A stretch of DNA of 64,000 nt, from positions 13,857,895 through 13,921,894 of the forward strand of contig NC_039481.1 of assembly GCF_003590095.1 (NCBI RefSeq), written 5' to 3'. Each line of letters opens with the position of its first letter. Positions within the stretch are counted from its first letter, which is position 1. Origin of the DNA: Trichoplusia ni (Eukaryota; Arthropoda; Insecta; Lepidoptera; Noctuidae). Positions 39,201 to 49,640 of this stretch are shown piece by piece. The notes below the pieces were generated by a model. It searched no databases and was not told the DNA's origin. It saw only the letters and a program-made list of their open reading frames with translations. Position numbers and translations under genes: made by a program.

Positions 39201-42200
39201 CACAACAGGTTTATTATCTAGACATTTTAGTAAACATAGAATGAAGACCACATACGAGCATTAATAAATGACTGCAGCCGTCAGAGCTTTATAGTCTTCG
39301 CAATTGTTTAATAGCTAGGTTTACATCGAGCATGTCAACAAGACCTACATATAACTATGCTCTAAGTTTGTATTCCCGTAATTATAAAACTTCTCCCATT
39401 TTGAAGAATCTTTACCCCGATCTGAAAGGCTGTGTTTTGTTAGGCAAATCTAATAATAATGACTGAATAGTTGACAATACCACATAGTGAACATACCACA
39501 CCAGATTAATGAATAAACAAATGAATCATGAAAGTCAGAATTGTAGATTTTAGAGGGGCTGCAGAAGAGTGGATAACACATATTCATATGGGTACATTAT
39601 GATGTTGACAGGTACGTTTTTATAACAGTGTGTAATAAAAATGATCTCAATGCACACAATGTTGGGCGTGCTGTGATGGGACTTGAATCTAGATCAATGT
39701 TAGGTCACGCCCTATTTTTAAACAGTGCATACTACTTAGTTCTCTAGTAGTCGTCTTGCTGAATAAAAATTTTAGAAGTAGCATTTAATTATAGGAGAGA
39801 ATCGTGCCAATGTTTAAGTAGCAGCTGTCTTTTTTTAAGCAAAAATTTCGCTTTTATACTTTCTCTCGAATTGCAATCTAGTAAATAGCTGTTTAACTTT
39901 TCATAATTTACCACCACTGTACTAACGTTTTAATGATTTTATTGATTAAAATAATGTGCCGACAGATAAACATTAAGAAGGGAAACGTTTTACGACCTAC
40001 TTATAAAAATATGCTTCTTAGGACCGACAAAAGACGAACAATTAAGAATAATTATATAAGGTACACATTACATGTAATAAACAAGCTAAGCTATGATAAT
40101 CATTTAAAACCACATTTCAATGTCACACACTGGTAAAAAGTGCTCATAATAATTACGTCAACGCAATATAATTATAGCACAATGGATTTGCAAATTATTA
40201 TTCTCTATCATTACCTAACCTTGGTCTGTTGATCGGAGTTCAAGTCTAACTTATAAATAAACGTAGTTAGGGTGTGTTGAGCCTGCGTCACAGAATGGGG
40301 TGAAAACTTTGACCTTGGCGGGACAGGAGTGGCTAGACTAGACTATTATGTCATCACAACTAATGGAAATAACAACCCTAACACGTAATCAACCATTGAA
40401 AGTGTTTAATTAAAAGAAGTTTCTTTATAAACAGATGGTATGAAGAATTATAGAGATAACTATTTGCTATTTGGATTTAAGAAATATGACTCAAGTAACG
40501 GAACTCTGTGACTCTATTTCAAAACATTGATTTTATGCTAATTAAAAAACCAGTTTTAAATAGCGTGTCTTTTTATTAATTTATTTAAACTGAACTAAAA
40601 AGATTCCACCTTAAAGGTCAGTGACATTTGTTTCCAAACTAATTACATCAGAACATTAAGTGGCATCAATGATGTCAACAATCCTAGATTCAAAATCTTT
40701 TTCCCCGTAGATTAGGCAACCGGCTGACCAAAAACCGGTCGAATTGCAAAATCGAAACATTACAACATAGAATTACCATCTCATTGACCATGAAGCGCTA
40801 AGCGACACCAAAATGTGTGAAATATGGCTGACCAACAATGGCCTCAATAGCTCTCACTTTTAATCTCGATAATCTCGTATAGACTTACACACAATGCAAT
40901 TTCATGCAGTAAATGGGTTTCCTTAACGATTTTGCTCTTGATTTTATGACAGACATTTAACTAAGTTTGGCTGCAAAATAATTGTGCAAGCCTGCTAATC
41001 GACGAATTAATAAACGATGTAACTCAAATCATACTTGTAAACTGCTGAACAAGATCTTGTCAACTTATGTAAGCGCTTAAGCAATAAATACTCTACGTTC
41101 CTCTGGTCATCTACTGAGATAGAATAAAAATAGAGCTAAGGAACTACTCGCTAACTCAATCAATATTCAAAGTTATAAATTATTCAGATAAGACTAGAAT
41201 TGCGATCCTTTGGCCAGCGGGAAGGGCAACGAAAGGAATGTGCGATCTAAAACGGTTAAGGTTTTATTCATCATTTATTGAGAAGCAAACTGTCGTTGTG
41301 TAGGTAGGTACTTAACATTCTAAATGATGAACCAGTGTCATTGATAAAGGCTGCACGGTAAGTATATACTAGTGTGACGTCAGCAAGCCCGAAGAAAATA
41401 AACAAGATGTTCGTGCGTATCAGGCCTTTTACCGGTAACCGAAGCTTAGCAAATAAGGATATCCAATAAACCCAATAGACAAGAGAAACTTTGGGGACGC
41501 GCACGTAGTAACGAGTACAGTAATTGCTATATTGCTATTTTTTAATAAAGAGATATAAAATATAAATAGAGCCTAGACATAGACATTTCACAAATGTAAC
41601 AATCTCACAGACTTCATTTCTAGAGAAAGGGTTTCGAAAATCACACGGCGACAGGCAACCGCAGATACAATAGCATTTTTACTATATTTTCGCCACCAAA
41701 TGAAGAGCTGTACTTACGACAAAGCGGCTGAGTTTCAGGCTTATCGAACCACAGGAAGTGTAATTACAAACTTACTTTTAGGGTTGATTATATATGTCAC
41801 ACAGATAAGCAGATACGTAGTTCCATCATGCGGTCAAGCGTGTGTTTGTTACGACATCAACTGTAAAATTTACTTGTCTGTACAAATATTATGACAAGTG
41901 ACACCTCGACTTAGCGGCAATTCTTTACATAATTTTCAGTTGAATAGCTTGTCAAACTGTTTGTAAATTGTACAATATTGATGATTAATTGTGTTACACT
42001 AGTAACTGGTATGTTTTGTAACTTGGTGGAGTATTTAATAGTTATGGTATCATAACATTTACAGTTTGAAGTGGGCGTATCTGAGATGGTTATGCTCCTT
42101 TTGATTTAGTATATTTTGGTCATTATTTCTTAAGATAGAAACGGGTTATGTAGCAGTTATATTGCGTAACGCAAATATCTAAATCCGTGTTGAAGTTGAC

Positions 42201-45200
42201 CCAATCACTGCCTCGCCTAGGTTTCCTCTTACACTTAAAAGAAAGCTTATTACTCGTGGTACGACGAATAATTTGCTATGCCTGCCTTGTTTTCTAACAT
42301 GGCCCAAGATAAATTACCGTAGTTGTTAGTTAATAAGTATAATACATACACTTTTCGATCCGAGCTTATTTGATACTAATTTATTCACAGTTAACAAACT
42401 TCAACCAATTTATAAGCACAAAAAACATGATCATAGACCAATACAGTTATGATAACACAATAAACTAGAATTCAGCTATAGTATAATATACAGTTTACGC
42501 TATTGAAATCAAGTACTCTTAACTAATTAACTTATCTTCGGATCAGATCATTTACACGCTCGTGAGAACGGCGCTGGGCATCGTGCCATCTACCAAAAGA
42601 AACTTCACCGACTTTTTGCCTTTGTGTGACTCGGAGCGTTGAAGTATAGTTTCGCCCGAGGATAGTAACCGAGAGCTCTCATTCAACTAGAGACGAGAAA
42701 ATCCTTCAGTAAGTGCGAGATTCATGCAATTTGCGGCATCACTACCTACGTTAGTACTGTATAATAACTGCGATAATAAGAGTATATATGTGTATGTATC
42801 ATTTATGACAAGCAGTGATTCAGATGACATCAGCTTGAGACAGCGCGCTGTCGCTGCAGCGACACAAAGATTAAAGCACATGGACGCGATTGAAGGTTGC
42901 AATACGCATTTCTAATAGAATACATAGATATATTATAAAAAAATGATATACCACTTGTACGAGGTAGGCATAAGATAGGAAGGCATTATAATTAATGGAT
43001 TTAATAGCTTCGTACTGCAAACTTTCTCTTAATGTTATAGTAGGTTTACAGACACAATTCAATCTTTAATATCAGGTAGTTAGTACTTTATTTGATAAGT
43101 ACCCATAAGGTACTCGTTATAATTAACCAAAAAGGAAGTCGATCAAACTTCCGCAATCCCTGATTGTACGAACAGAGCCGCCAGCTAGAAGAACCGTTAT
43201 TAACGCTTACTTTCAACGATTGCGACGATTCAAAGTATCTCAATTAACACGAGACACATACACATAAAATCCTTATTAACAATTCCAATGTAATTCTAAC
43301 CTGTCGTGCACATAATTAAGTTGCAGAAACGGCACGACAAAAAGACGGCGACAAATCGCACGACAGCGTCTCGCCACAGCAACGGGTCAAGGAGAAAGGG
43401 AGCGACGAAGCCGGCGACAACATGCCACTCATATATCTTTAATTCTCACATTTTGTTTCATTCACTTACACCTATGGTTGCAATGTCTAGCGTAGTAGGG
43501 GTATGCGCTCAATTTCCTCTCTATGCGGTAGCTACAAATGGGTTTTCTAACAGTGTAGAGTGTACATTGCATTCTGAATTGTTTTTCATATTATATCGAT
43601 GAGAACGAAGTTATTTTGTCGTACATTAAATCGTAAATAAACTAATTCAGTTATGTTTTACATGCATATAAGCTGTCTTTATTCTGACGTCCTTATTGAA
43701 AAACATGTCACAGTCAATATATTTCGTGTAAAGTTGTGATGCTGTTAGCTTACCTAAATAAATAAACCGATCCAAATAAAATTAAACCGTATGTATTATT
43801 TAAGTACCGCTCAGACGCCCCAAATAGTATCACTAAAATATAATCATTTAATTTGTACCTGAGAATAAATCATAAATTGGCAATATGCTGCAATACAGCC
43901 GAGCGCTCGGTACTTCGGAATCTGAATCAAACTGATACAGAACAGTAGTGGCGTTGACTCATTCATTCATCGAAAACTAAACTTACCACTATTGATACTA
44001 AAAACACGTGAGAACTTTTATAAGGACATGTTGGTCAACGAGTTACTTACCTCTTTTAAGCATAAGTCTGTTGCCTCATACGACAGCCATTTTAAAAAAT
44101 ATACACAATATTATTATGTTTACGGTTGTCGATACCACTTTAGGTAAAAAGCATAAGGAAACAATGGAAGACTTTCAATTATAATAAAGTCATGTGAACG
44201 AAAATATGAAAGGCAATATCATAGTTTGTATAACAAGACGACTTGTTAAATGATGTGATGAACTATAATTAAAATAAACTAGAATATGTCAATAATGAGC
44301 CGAATCCCAAAATAGTTCCGGAAAAGTATCAGCCATGTATAATAAAACCAGCTGAGTCACCAGTTACCGGCGAAAAGAACAAAAGATCAACAGTTTCCTA
44401 AAGCCGGAAACGACGTCGACTATTTTTACATGCAACGCGACAATTTTACCTTTTGCCTCTTTTAGAACAGATGCCATTCCAATTTCAACTTTATGTCCTT
44501 GACTATGCCCAAGTTTCTCACTAGAAACTGACTAACCAAAAAGCAAAGGCATGTTTGTAAAGTCGTCAGACGAATGGTAGTTCATTAGGGAATATTTTCG
44601 GCATGGAAATCAGTTTGAAACAATTTAGATGAGCCTGAACACCGCGACTTATATTTGACTCACGTTTCAAAGGGACATTACATTTATTTATATGCATTTT
44701 ATTCCGTTTCCCGAAGTACAAAATATAAGAAGAGGAAATGAACCATTGAGTGTTGCGATTGTTGAATCCATTTGGAATTGGAAATATCCGTTTCAAGCCC
44801 TTAAGAAATACGAGTTTGTCAAATCTCTATTATAAAACACTAACCACAGGCCTATAGAACGAACTCGTTACTTTTTTGCCATTGTCCTAGCAGGGTTGTT
44901 GACCTTTGAAACAGCAATCCTATACTACCACCATTAAGGGTTCAACCAACTCCGTTAGTTCAAAGTTTCTATTAGCACCGTACGACGTCTCATTATCTTT
45001 TGTGAAATACACATCCAGCCCAGATTCACCCACGCATTGAATGAACAGTTTATCTGAGATAGATATTAGCAAACAATAGTTTATTCAGATAATAGAATTA
45101 AATTATTGTTATTAGACATTACTTTAATGAAGCATGACTTTATTGAAATCGGTTGGTGATCTGATTTTATTTGAAAATTTACTTGAACTTACGTTACAAG

Positions 45201-48200
45201 TTCTTTTTGCATTGGCAATAAATTATCACTGCATACTGCGTATGTTACAAATTGCTCGCTGCTCTAGTTTCTAGTCTAGTCTATAAATAATTTCTGCGAG
45301 AATATGTTAAGGATACAATGTAGACTGGGAAACCTGTGAGCCAATCCCAAGAGAACTTAGCAATGCAGTGTTCTCATGCCCTAAGTACCTACAGATATAT
45401 CTGATCCAAACATAGTGGTCCTTGAACTCGTTCGCAACAACAATCGTTAATGGACATCCGCTGTACCACCACTGATAAATGGACATGCTTCTTAGAAATC
45501 ATCCACGGAGAAAGGCTAACAGACAAAACAAATCATTATCTCGAACGGTCACTTGATTCGCTCATTTTGGAACACGTGGACAGTAAAATAATAGCCCGTA
45601 TTCATATTTGATGAAGCCAACCACAAATAGAAATTAGAGAAACAAGTATCGATTACATAGAGGTACTGGTCGAAGCCTCTACTAAAAGGACATTACGTAA
45701 GCTATATACTTATTAAAAAACTCGATAGTTAATGCTTTCGAAGTAGTTATATACACAAATCAGTGGTTCTATTCGACAATTGTTATAAATACGTAGACAC
45801 AACAGTGTTCTTGAGACCTTGCGACAGTTTCTTCAGTGTCTTGTCAACAAAAAGAACAGTGTATCGCCTTACGTTTCCATTGTGATTCCGCTTCTTTCTC
45901 ATCACAGCCATTGTGCAGTTGTGCTACACAAACACAAACCGGGCCGGGGTCAAATAAACTCATAAGGACGTTATTACAATGGACACTCCTATAAGCACAT
46001 TCGTTCGGTACTGAAAGTTCGCGTGACACTGTAACCAACCCCAAGCAACAGTGGCGGGATGGTTGCGATCGATATTGTACCATGTTCAGACTTAACTTTT
46101 ATTTCAAGGGCAGCTTTTTTGAGCTTGCAGCTGATAAATGGGTATCATAGATACCGTCGTGATTACCATCGATTAACGATTGGATACATGCCATTGGAAT
46201 ATTATTTTCGTGAGAAACTGTTCCTTTTAACCTAGACCCCGTTTTCTGTTAGTTCGTAAGGGAACGTAGCTAGTGGATGAGTTGCGTCCACTAATCACTG
46301 TAATTATTTAAATGATCATCAATTTAAGAACTAACAAGGTGCTGTCGTGCACCTAAATTGTGTTCAAAAAAATAAAAGGGTTTAATTTTGTAACTACCGT
46401 CTGGAAACCACATGGCGCTGAGCATTACGTCTTTAATAAACCGCAAAAATAATATTGCGTAACTACAGCTGACAAAACTGGCCTTATATGACCCGAGACG
46501 TAAAAACTTAATATAACTGCAAATTGTTTATGTCAATGCCGTAAAAGGCATTCAAACATATTCTGGCCTTTTGATAAAAATCAGTCGAAAGTGTCAATGT
46601 TTTGCAAACAAATTCACACACACTCTTATTGAGAATCACAAACATGTACCTATTTGTCGCGGCTCTAGAGTAGCAGCGGGCAGCAAAATAAAAAGAGGTC
46701 GAGATGAAAGGTCAATCCTACAGGCGGTCTGCGGGAACCTACCGCAGTAGGCAATTTCTTTTATGAAGCAGAAACAGCGAGTCCGAGCATGGAAACTAAT
46801 ATCCTTTATGTAACATGTCTATTTGTTCAAAGAGAATGCATTTCTATTAAAAGCAATTCGGTGTAAAGCCGATGAAATATTCGAATACAAATGATCTCAT
46901 ACCTCGTAACGGTAAACACTGGCAGAATTCAAACAATTGTGTAATTGGACACTGACATTAGCCATAACAGTTATGAAATACAAACTGTGTTTCTATTTGG
47001 GACAATATCCGTGATCTAATCAAATACAAGGCAGCGGCGAGAATGTACCGTTTAATATAAATAATGAATACCGTAAAACCGATCAAACACAACTACCAAT
47101 GTTTATCGTACTAAGTCCACGAAGAAAGACAATATCAAAAGAAATATGAACTGTTCACAACACTGAAAGCGTCTATTAAAACTGTTTGTAGATGTGTAAA
47201 TGAAGCCAAGTACGATATACGCAGTGGAATTTCAACTTGAGAATGTATAAACATTGACCGTGTATCGGGGCAATGTACTTTTATCAACTTCAAAGAATCT
47301 AATGTTGTGGTAGTAGCAATATATTTGAAGAGATAACAACAACGTACCACGTTCACGTCGAACGGACACTTTTTATACTTCTATATAATTAGTCACGCTT
47401 TCTTGGGGGTAAACACTGTCCTACTGTTGATACTTTCATATATCTATGCAATTTTAATTCTGCGGTTATATAAATCCAGATAATTTCGCTTAGAAGTAAG
47501 TATAAGTAGATTGAAAGACCGGTAAGTGCAGGTTAGTATGACCTGGTTACGCTGAGGACTGTGGAGGTTAAAGGCCGACGCTTTGCGTAAACTACATAAA
47601 CATAATACGAAGAAAATGCTCCATTTTATTTATAAGCGAGTAATAAGACCTTAAACATATTTTCTTATAGAGTTTTACAGTACACCTTGAGTATTAAATA
47701 CATATATAAAATGGTTTTTTTTTTAAGTGAACAGTGTGTTCCAATAGGCATTTAATAATATTGATTCGAGTATTACTTCCCATGAAAGAACATTCGGAAC
47801 TTTAGGTTAAACACTAAGGTCATGACACTTTGACATTTAAAGGTCGATTAATTGTATTGCTATGGCGACGACATTAATCCATCACACATCGAACGTCACA
47901 TTATTACGAGAAAACATCGAATTCCTATTGTGGCAGCTGCGAATTGAATAAGAAAAGTTGGCAAATATTTCTGAGATTACGTCTAGACAGTTACAAAAGC
48001 CAAAATCCGGCACAAATCGAACTAAGATTTTCCTTCTTCTTGTTTTGTTTATTTCTTTCTTTTCATTCCTTATTACTAGTTATGACATTTCACTATGAAA
48101 GTACTAATGGTCTAATTCGTGCGTAGTTATGTCATGACTGTATTTTTTTTTTTACTGTAACCTGTGTGTTTTTATAAGTAATATTATATTTTGCGTCGGT

Positions 48201-48551
48201 AATGGTCATTTCTATGATATTACACAGCCAATATTTGCGCCGTAGCAGTAAGGTCCGTTATATCAGACAGCGTAATAAATTGAGAGGAAAATGTTATTGT
48301 TTCGGATTTACAAACAATCAGATAGCATTATGCTGCGGGAAAATGCCTATAAAGTTACTTTTAACCTGGCTTTCTATTGTGACTTGTACACTGGAATAGT
48401 TTAACATAACATCTCTATCATTTAATAATGGAAATAGTTGTATGTTCAGGCTCACCTCATGATCCCTATAAAAGGGCTCCTGAAGGTTATCCGGGACCCT
48501 GTTGTTGAACGCCTTCGATAACAGCCATTTAATTGACGCCCGTTGCTTTGA
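18129..48551 (-). CDS. Patronin: Patronin (CAMSAP), microtubule minus-end protector; start codon exon not included
   Basis: There are 24 recognisable coding exons over 30 kb, about 1,665 codons, each listed separately. The order is: start of the N-terminal region (KWLLSKAFNNRVPDNL), calponin-homology domain (exons 35807 to 35186), long Ser/Pro/Arg-rich linker, coiled coil (LEEKRRRIEQEKRR), poly-Gln and Pro-Gln linker, second coiled coil (MERKKERIMLLSLQRRQ), a basic segment with RPKTIHVD, and the C-terminal CKK domain ending VQLPSKKDMALVI. CAMSAP proteins bind and stabilise free microtubule minus ends through the CKK domain. Most joins are phase-consistent with GT-AG sites. The exceptions are a frameshift inside 23809-23897 and a phase conflict between 29703-29762 and 28962-29040. 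The true N-terminus lies upstream of 48551. Alternative promoters and exons are known for Patronin in Drosophila. Confidence 0.95.
18410..18692 (-). CDS. Patronin: Patronin exon: N-terminal half of CKK domain
   Basis: It contains LYKQPTTKSNRGIMLNAVEY, then FLVLFRDAGCQFRALYSY and LYGTGPKHVNDRMFDKFFK. The acceptor is ttgtag and the donor GTGAGA. It joins the last exon in phase to make FFK-YNSG. Confidence 0.95.
19766..19972 (-). CDS. Patronin: Patronin exon before CKK: Gly-Ser-Leu-Pro repeats
   Basis: It encodes SGLGRATPPRRAASPG, then three tandem copies of PGSL (a 12-bp repeat), then KRRHHNNND and SSIMDYSG. It needs one base from the previous exon and ends with one base, fitting GPRLYK of the next. 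Confidence 0.85.
20652..20937 (+). mobile_element. Non-autonomous Helitron, Lep1-like
   Basis: It starts TC (then TAATATATAAAATTCCCGTG) and ends CTAG (GGGTCAGCTAG), and is inserted between A and T as Helitrons are. A short hairpin (GCAAA/TTTGC) sits about 10 bases before the end. The body includes AAACGGTTCGACCGATT, a phrase common in lepidopteran Helitrons. It is about 286 bp and carries no coding sequence. It lies in a Patronin intron. Confidence 0.7.
22600..22700. other. CpG-rich patch within a Patronin intron
   Basis: This GC-rich stretch contains GCGGCGGCCGCGGG, in an intron otherwise AT-rich, about midway between the exons at 19.9 and 23.8 kb. On the plus strand a good donor, CAAC|GTGAGTC, follows at about 22690. 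It could be an internal promoter or an antisense transcript; no coding frame is supported. Confidence 0.3.
23809..23897 (-). CDS. Patronin: Patronin exon with apparent 1-base deletion
   Basis: This exon is 89 nt where the flanking phases require 90. The incoming frame reads ESPVEERGGMS. The outgoing frame reads SGPLGRRGSCKTSR, which matches the family. The frames meet in the homopolymer CCCGGG at about 23862-23867. One missing C/G base there restores both. Splice sites (cgcgcag, GTGAGT) are intact. A sequencing or assembly error is likeliest. Confidence 0.75.
24191..24265 (-). CDS. Patronin: Patronin exon: RRDYYRGSQDSL motif
   Basis: It encodes GGTMRRDYYRGSQDSLAERA and ends in GLYR plus one base. 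The block DYYRGSQDSL is shared with Drosophila Patronin. Phase fits both neighbours (2 nt in, 1 nt out). Confidence 0.85.
24940..24961. repeat. GT-type microsatellite at a Patronin splice donor
   Basis: A run of TG/CG dinucleotides abuts the donor of the exon at 24964-25156. Length variation here would lie just inside the intron. Confidence 0.5.
24964..25156 (-). CDS. Patronin: Patronin exon: Gly/Ala/Arg-rich, RPKTIHVD motif
   Basis: It starts GKVLDRTEFMESMGRGG and passes through a very GC-rich Gly-Ala-Arg stretch. It then reads ARPKTIHVDSSALHAAEH, a conserved Patronin motif, and ends in one base of the next codon. Confidence 0.85.
25353..25589 (-). CDS. Patronin: Patronin exon: second coiled coil
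   Basis: It encodes 79 codons: NSAEEMERKKERIMLLSLQR, then a charged helix rich in Glu, Arg and Ala, ending YKLKKAIEEAERE. It is phase 0 at both ends. This helix is well conserved in insect Patronin. Confidence 0.92.
25670..26578 (-). CDS. Patronin: Patronin large linker exon
   Basis: At 909 nt (303 codons) this is the largest exon. It begins with a Gln/His run and continues through RRTW-type and Pro-rich stretches. Conserved islands include MEPQNISFIGNAEDD, NISSGTRTYRIPSPTRPS, EKGFYISFDNDQPKRPKPPL and ALVIGELNPDP. Phase is 0 at both ends. Confidence 0.92.
26912..27250 (-). CDS. Patronin: Patronin exon: poly-glutamine linker
   Basis: It encodes 113 codons, from HSQFSSQHNVSRPGLSSFG through several Gln/His runs (CAG/CAA mixed) to FYLHDAAPAPRRTWAQHAQ, another Gln run and LRGWQ. 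The donor is the less usual GTCGGT. Phase is 0. Confidence 0.85.
28074..28350 (-). CDS. Patronin: Patronin exon: Gln runs and tandem 7-residue repeat
   Basis: It starts MNSSLQDIQSDIARLASQQT, a short helix conserved with Drosophila. A Gln run follows, then tandem MQPQLPQ repeats and YQPNIPQL. It takes two bases from the previous exon and ends in phase 0. Confidence 0.88.
28150..28240 (-). repeat. Patronin: 21-bp coding minisatellite in Patronin
   Basis: About four tandem 21-bp units encode MQPQLPQ, the middle ones almost identical at the DNA level. The outermost units have diverged to PPQPQPP. Unit number is likely to vary between alleles. Confidence 0.75.
28962..29040 (-). CDS. Patronin: Patronin exon: EQYQQSIA segment
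   Basis: It encodes HVVEPPSQRDSVDNAV then LEQYQQSIAK, joining MNSSLQDI of the next exon. It is 79 nt (2 in, 2 out), so it needs one base from the exon before. The upstream exon at 29703-29762 ends in phase 0, so the link is unexplained. Confidence 0.8.
29703..29762 (-). CDS. Patronin: Patronin 60-nt exon, probable cassette
   Basis: It encodes GKGARTPADDDPKQDPPALQ between ttgcag and GTGAGG. It is phase 0 in and out and fits after VTR of the exon at 31178-31371. It does not fit the next exon (28962-29040) directly. It may be an alternative exon, or a 3n+1 exon may be missed. Confidence 0.65.
30541..30573 (-). CDS. Patronin: Candidate 33-nt Patronin microexon
   Basis: It lies between tttcattag and GTGAGT. 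It is phase 0 both ways, encodes DTYLQYQLASL and would insert 11 residues after the first coiled coil. There is no family match from memory; support is splice sites and phase only. Confidence 0.4.
31178..31371 (-). CDS. Patronin: Patronin exon: first coiled coil
   Basis: It encodes GDDLTDDANNPSSGG, then MAAQLNNIRLKLEEKRRRIE and a charged helix ending QAFLQAVTR. The core LKLEEKRRRIEQEKR is a hallmark of insect Patronin. Acceptor ttgcag, donor GTGAGT. Confidence 0.93.
31594..31716 (-). CDS. Patronin: Patronin exon: TPPPNTTTWQQQF segment
   Basis: It encodes IQSQFGQDEPTERRKSTSF, then STPPPNTTTWQQQFMQQEHQ. It takes one base from the exon before and gives one to the next (2 nt in, 1 out). The donor is GTAATT. 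Confidence 0.85.
32131..32490 (-). CDS. Patronin: Patronin linker exon, 360 nt
   Basis: It begins PLDYNPPLRSSRQDIRG and passes through Gln/Ser-rich sequence to FPIRRQLSSDTITLRERQES. A Gly-rich patch and SFADLNKIRSNGDQT follow. The donor is GTTTGT. Phase agrees with both neighbours. Confidence 0.88.
32670..32894 (-). CDS. Patronin: Patronin exon: GRRSRRSS / ENFGGSQD segment
   Basis: It encodes GRPSNWAESRDASFAGRRSR, then DDSQLTVENFGGSQDRL and VRKISAPSG. SFAGRRSRR and QLTVENFGGSQD are strongly reminiscent of Drosophila Patronin. It is rich in potential Ser phosphosites next to basic residues. Confidence 0.92.
33137..33337 (-). CDS. Patronin: Patronin exon: Arg/Ser/Pro repeats and AREDFVVHR
   Basis: It begins VPPGSGRSRGGRGG, has ASSTPERRSASPAR and RSPPRSPPRSPARED repeats, then FVVHRPRHVATLAAMARRGD. 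FVVH-(K/R) and TLA(S/A)M are conserved in the family. Confidence 0.9.
34583..34711 (-). CDS. Patronin: Patronin exon: Ala/Pro-rich linker after CH domain
   Basis: It encodes ADCNRHGVRHARG then an Ala/Pro/Arg stretch ending LPPFA. It is very GC-rich. Phase (2 nt in, 1 out) fits both neighbours. Its sequence is low-complexity, so it may be alternative or lineage-specific. Confidence 0.7.
35186..35277 (-). CDS. Patronin: Patronin exon: end of CH domain
   Basis: It encodes SMRQNLVAMLADLFNMLEVH, then PVKSVKYPGT. With the previous exon it makes VTYMRG-SMRQNL, the last helix of the CAMSAP calponin-homology domain. Confidence 0.95.
35432..35676 (-). CDS. Patronin: Patronin exon: core of CH domain
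   Basis: It encodes MLKSLQEVCDGTALAALISF then YCPEALP, MASIQDCLHNLMLVHDFCRT and MMPEDVTYMRG. The DG-TALA and CP-EAL pattern is the CAMSAP CH core. It ends with two bases of a Gly codon; the donor is GTACGG. Confidence 0.95.
35807..35998 (-). CDS. Patronin: Patronin exon: start of CH region
   Basis: It encodes GAHMAVIEALMVLYAREVVT then GILCWINAACAALNKAE. It is 64 codons, phase 0 at both ends, between gtcgcag and GTAAGG. Confidence 0.93.
37975..38190 (-). CDS. Patronin: Patronin exon: N-terminal conserved region
   Basis: It encodes EQEHLKPPIVGGLANAELYC, then LANMYSDPNYHSLNHWNIL and TETVLIQTNPLKM. It is 72 codons, phase 0. This EQEHLKPP block lies just before the CH domain in all CAMSAPs. Confidence 0.95.
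38210..38315 (+). repeat. Degenerate LINE-type 3' fragment
   Basis: GTCATCATCAAC is followed by GGAAAGGCTTATGTCCAGCG and GCGAGAGGCTGTG. This resembles the 3' ends of common lepidopteran LINEs (the 'ggcctatgtccagcagtgg' type). It is diverged and short. Confidence 0.35.
38941..39085. mobile_element. Short inverted-repeat (fold-back) element
   Basis: A perfect 24-bp inverted repeat (38977-39000 and 39057-39080) brackets a 56-bp loop containing CGGGGTAGCCCGACTAG. The surrounding phrases (TATCGTGAGACTGATTCAT, TTTCGGACCCAACCGGAG) are, as I recall, widespread in lepidopteran genomes. The family is not assigned and true ends may lie outside the arms. Confidence 0.5.
48456..48551 (-). CDS. Patronin: Patronin most 5' recognised coding exon
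   Basis: It encodes SKQRASIKWLLSKAFNNRV then PDNLQEPFYRDHE. It is 32 codons, phase 0 at both ends, between tttcag and GTGAGC. It has no methionine in frame, so translation must start in an exon further upstream. Confidence 0.95.
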
Positions 48552-49610
48552 CTGAAACAATATAATAATTAATGTTAGTTTATGAGATCACAAATTATAC
48601 ACGAAATACTTTTAGCATAATGCTTAGAGAAAGTAGGTACACATCATGAATATCCTAAACTGACAAGCATGTGAGTGAAACGAATGGAATAAGATTGATG
48701 ATGCCAACAGTAGGTGAGGATCTAAACAAGAATACATGTAGGCACCTCTCAGATGTAGGTTTTCTTGCAGTCATTCTTAACATCAATAACAGACGTCCAA
48801 GCTATTACAATTATATAAACGTGCCTCACATAAAACAATTAGCTCCAACAAGCAGAGGTCCAAATCGACTTGGCCCAATTCTAGTTTATATTAATCATTT
48901 TAACACACGACATCTAACATTATAAACCGGTACACAACGATGACAAACTATCGCATCTTAGTATCGTCACCAGCTAAACGAGGTAATAATTGCAGATAGC
49001 AGCGAGCGCCTATTGAACCAGTTGTCGGCTGTCGATTGCCACAATTATTGTCAACTGTGAACCACTGCCACGTTATGGCAACGTCCGCTTATTGTCATCG
49101 CATTGATCAATAAGTGGAACCGAAGTGGATCCTTGTCCTAATTTGACAAGTACGGCAATATCATCACTAGTAGTTAATGTGATAGTAGATTGATTGATGC
49201 TTCTAAAGTTCAATCATACGATCTCTACAGTTTAAGAAACACGTATCATGTTGAACTTAATCGAATACAGGCAATTGAAAATAATAAAATATTGGTTTGG
49301 CATTTGGTTGATATCTTGTTAACAGCATAAATAGTTATACCTAAGTAGAAAAATTGAATATTTATGTCATACATTTTACGCTACTAAAACGACAAGAGCG
49401 CCTTGCGCACTTAAACAACATTACTACATATTTGCTCGATAATAAAACTTACGTCACGACAGAGGATAATATGATGTCATAAAATATGACCTCAGAAACG
49501 TAATTCATATGTGAATATTGAGCGACAATGTCAAGGTCAAACAGGTACATCAAAATCCATTTAAGCGTCAGCAGACGGCGTAAATACCTGCAATCTGCAT
49601 ATAATGTGTT

Positions 49611-49640
49611 GTCTCGTCTTGTCTCGTCGTGTCTCGTCTC
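49611..49640. repeat. Three tandem copies of a 10-bp repeat (GTCTCGTCTT type)
   Basis: Three near-identical decamers GTCTCGTC(TT/GT/TC) run in tandem. This is a small microsatellite-like block in non-coding DNA. Confidence 0.6.

Larger units (their letters stand above)
38191..48455 (-). other. Patronin: Large Patronin intron, 10.3 kb
   Basis: I see no coding exon. Contents are a LINE-like scrap near 38.2 kb, an inverted-repeat element at 38941-39085, a possible SINE scrap at about 39650-39720 and two GC-richer patches (42540-42720 and 43310-43430). The remainder is AT-rich. Confidence 0.6.

Noticed and set aside
49611..49640. CRISPR-like or satellite array
   Set aside because: Only three adjacent decamers without spacers; a simple tandem repeat.
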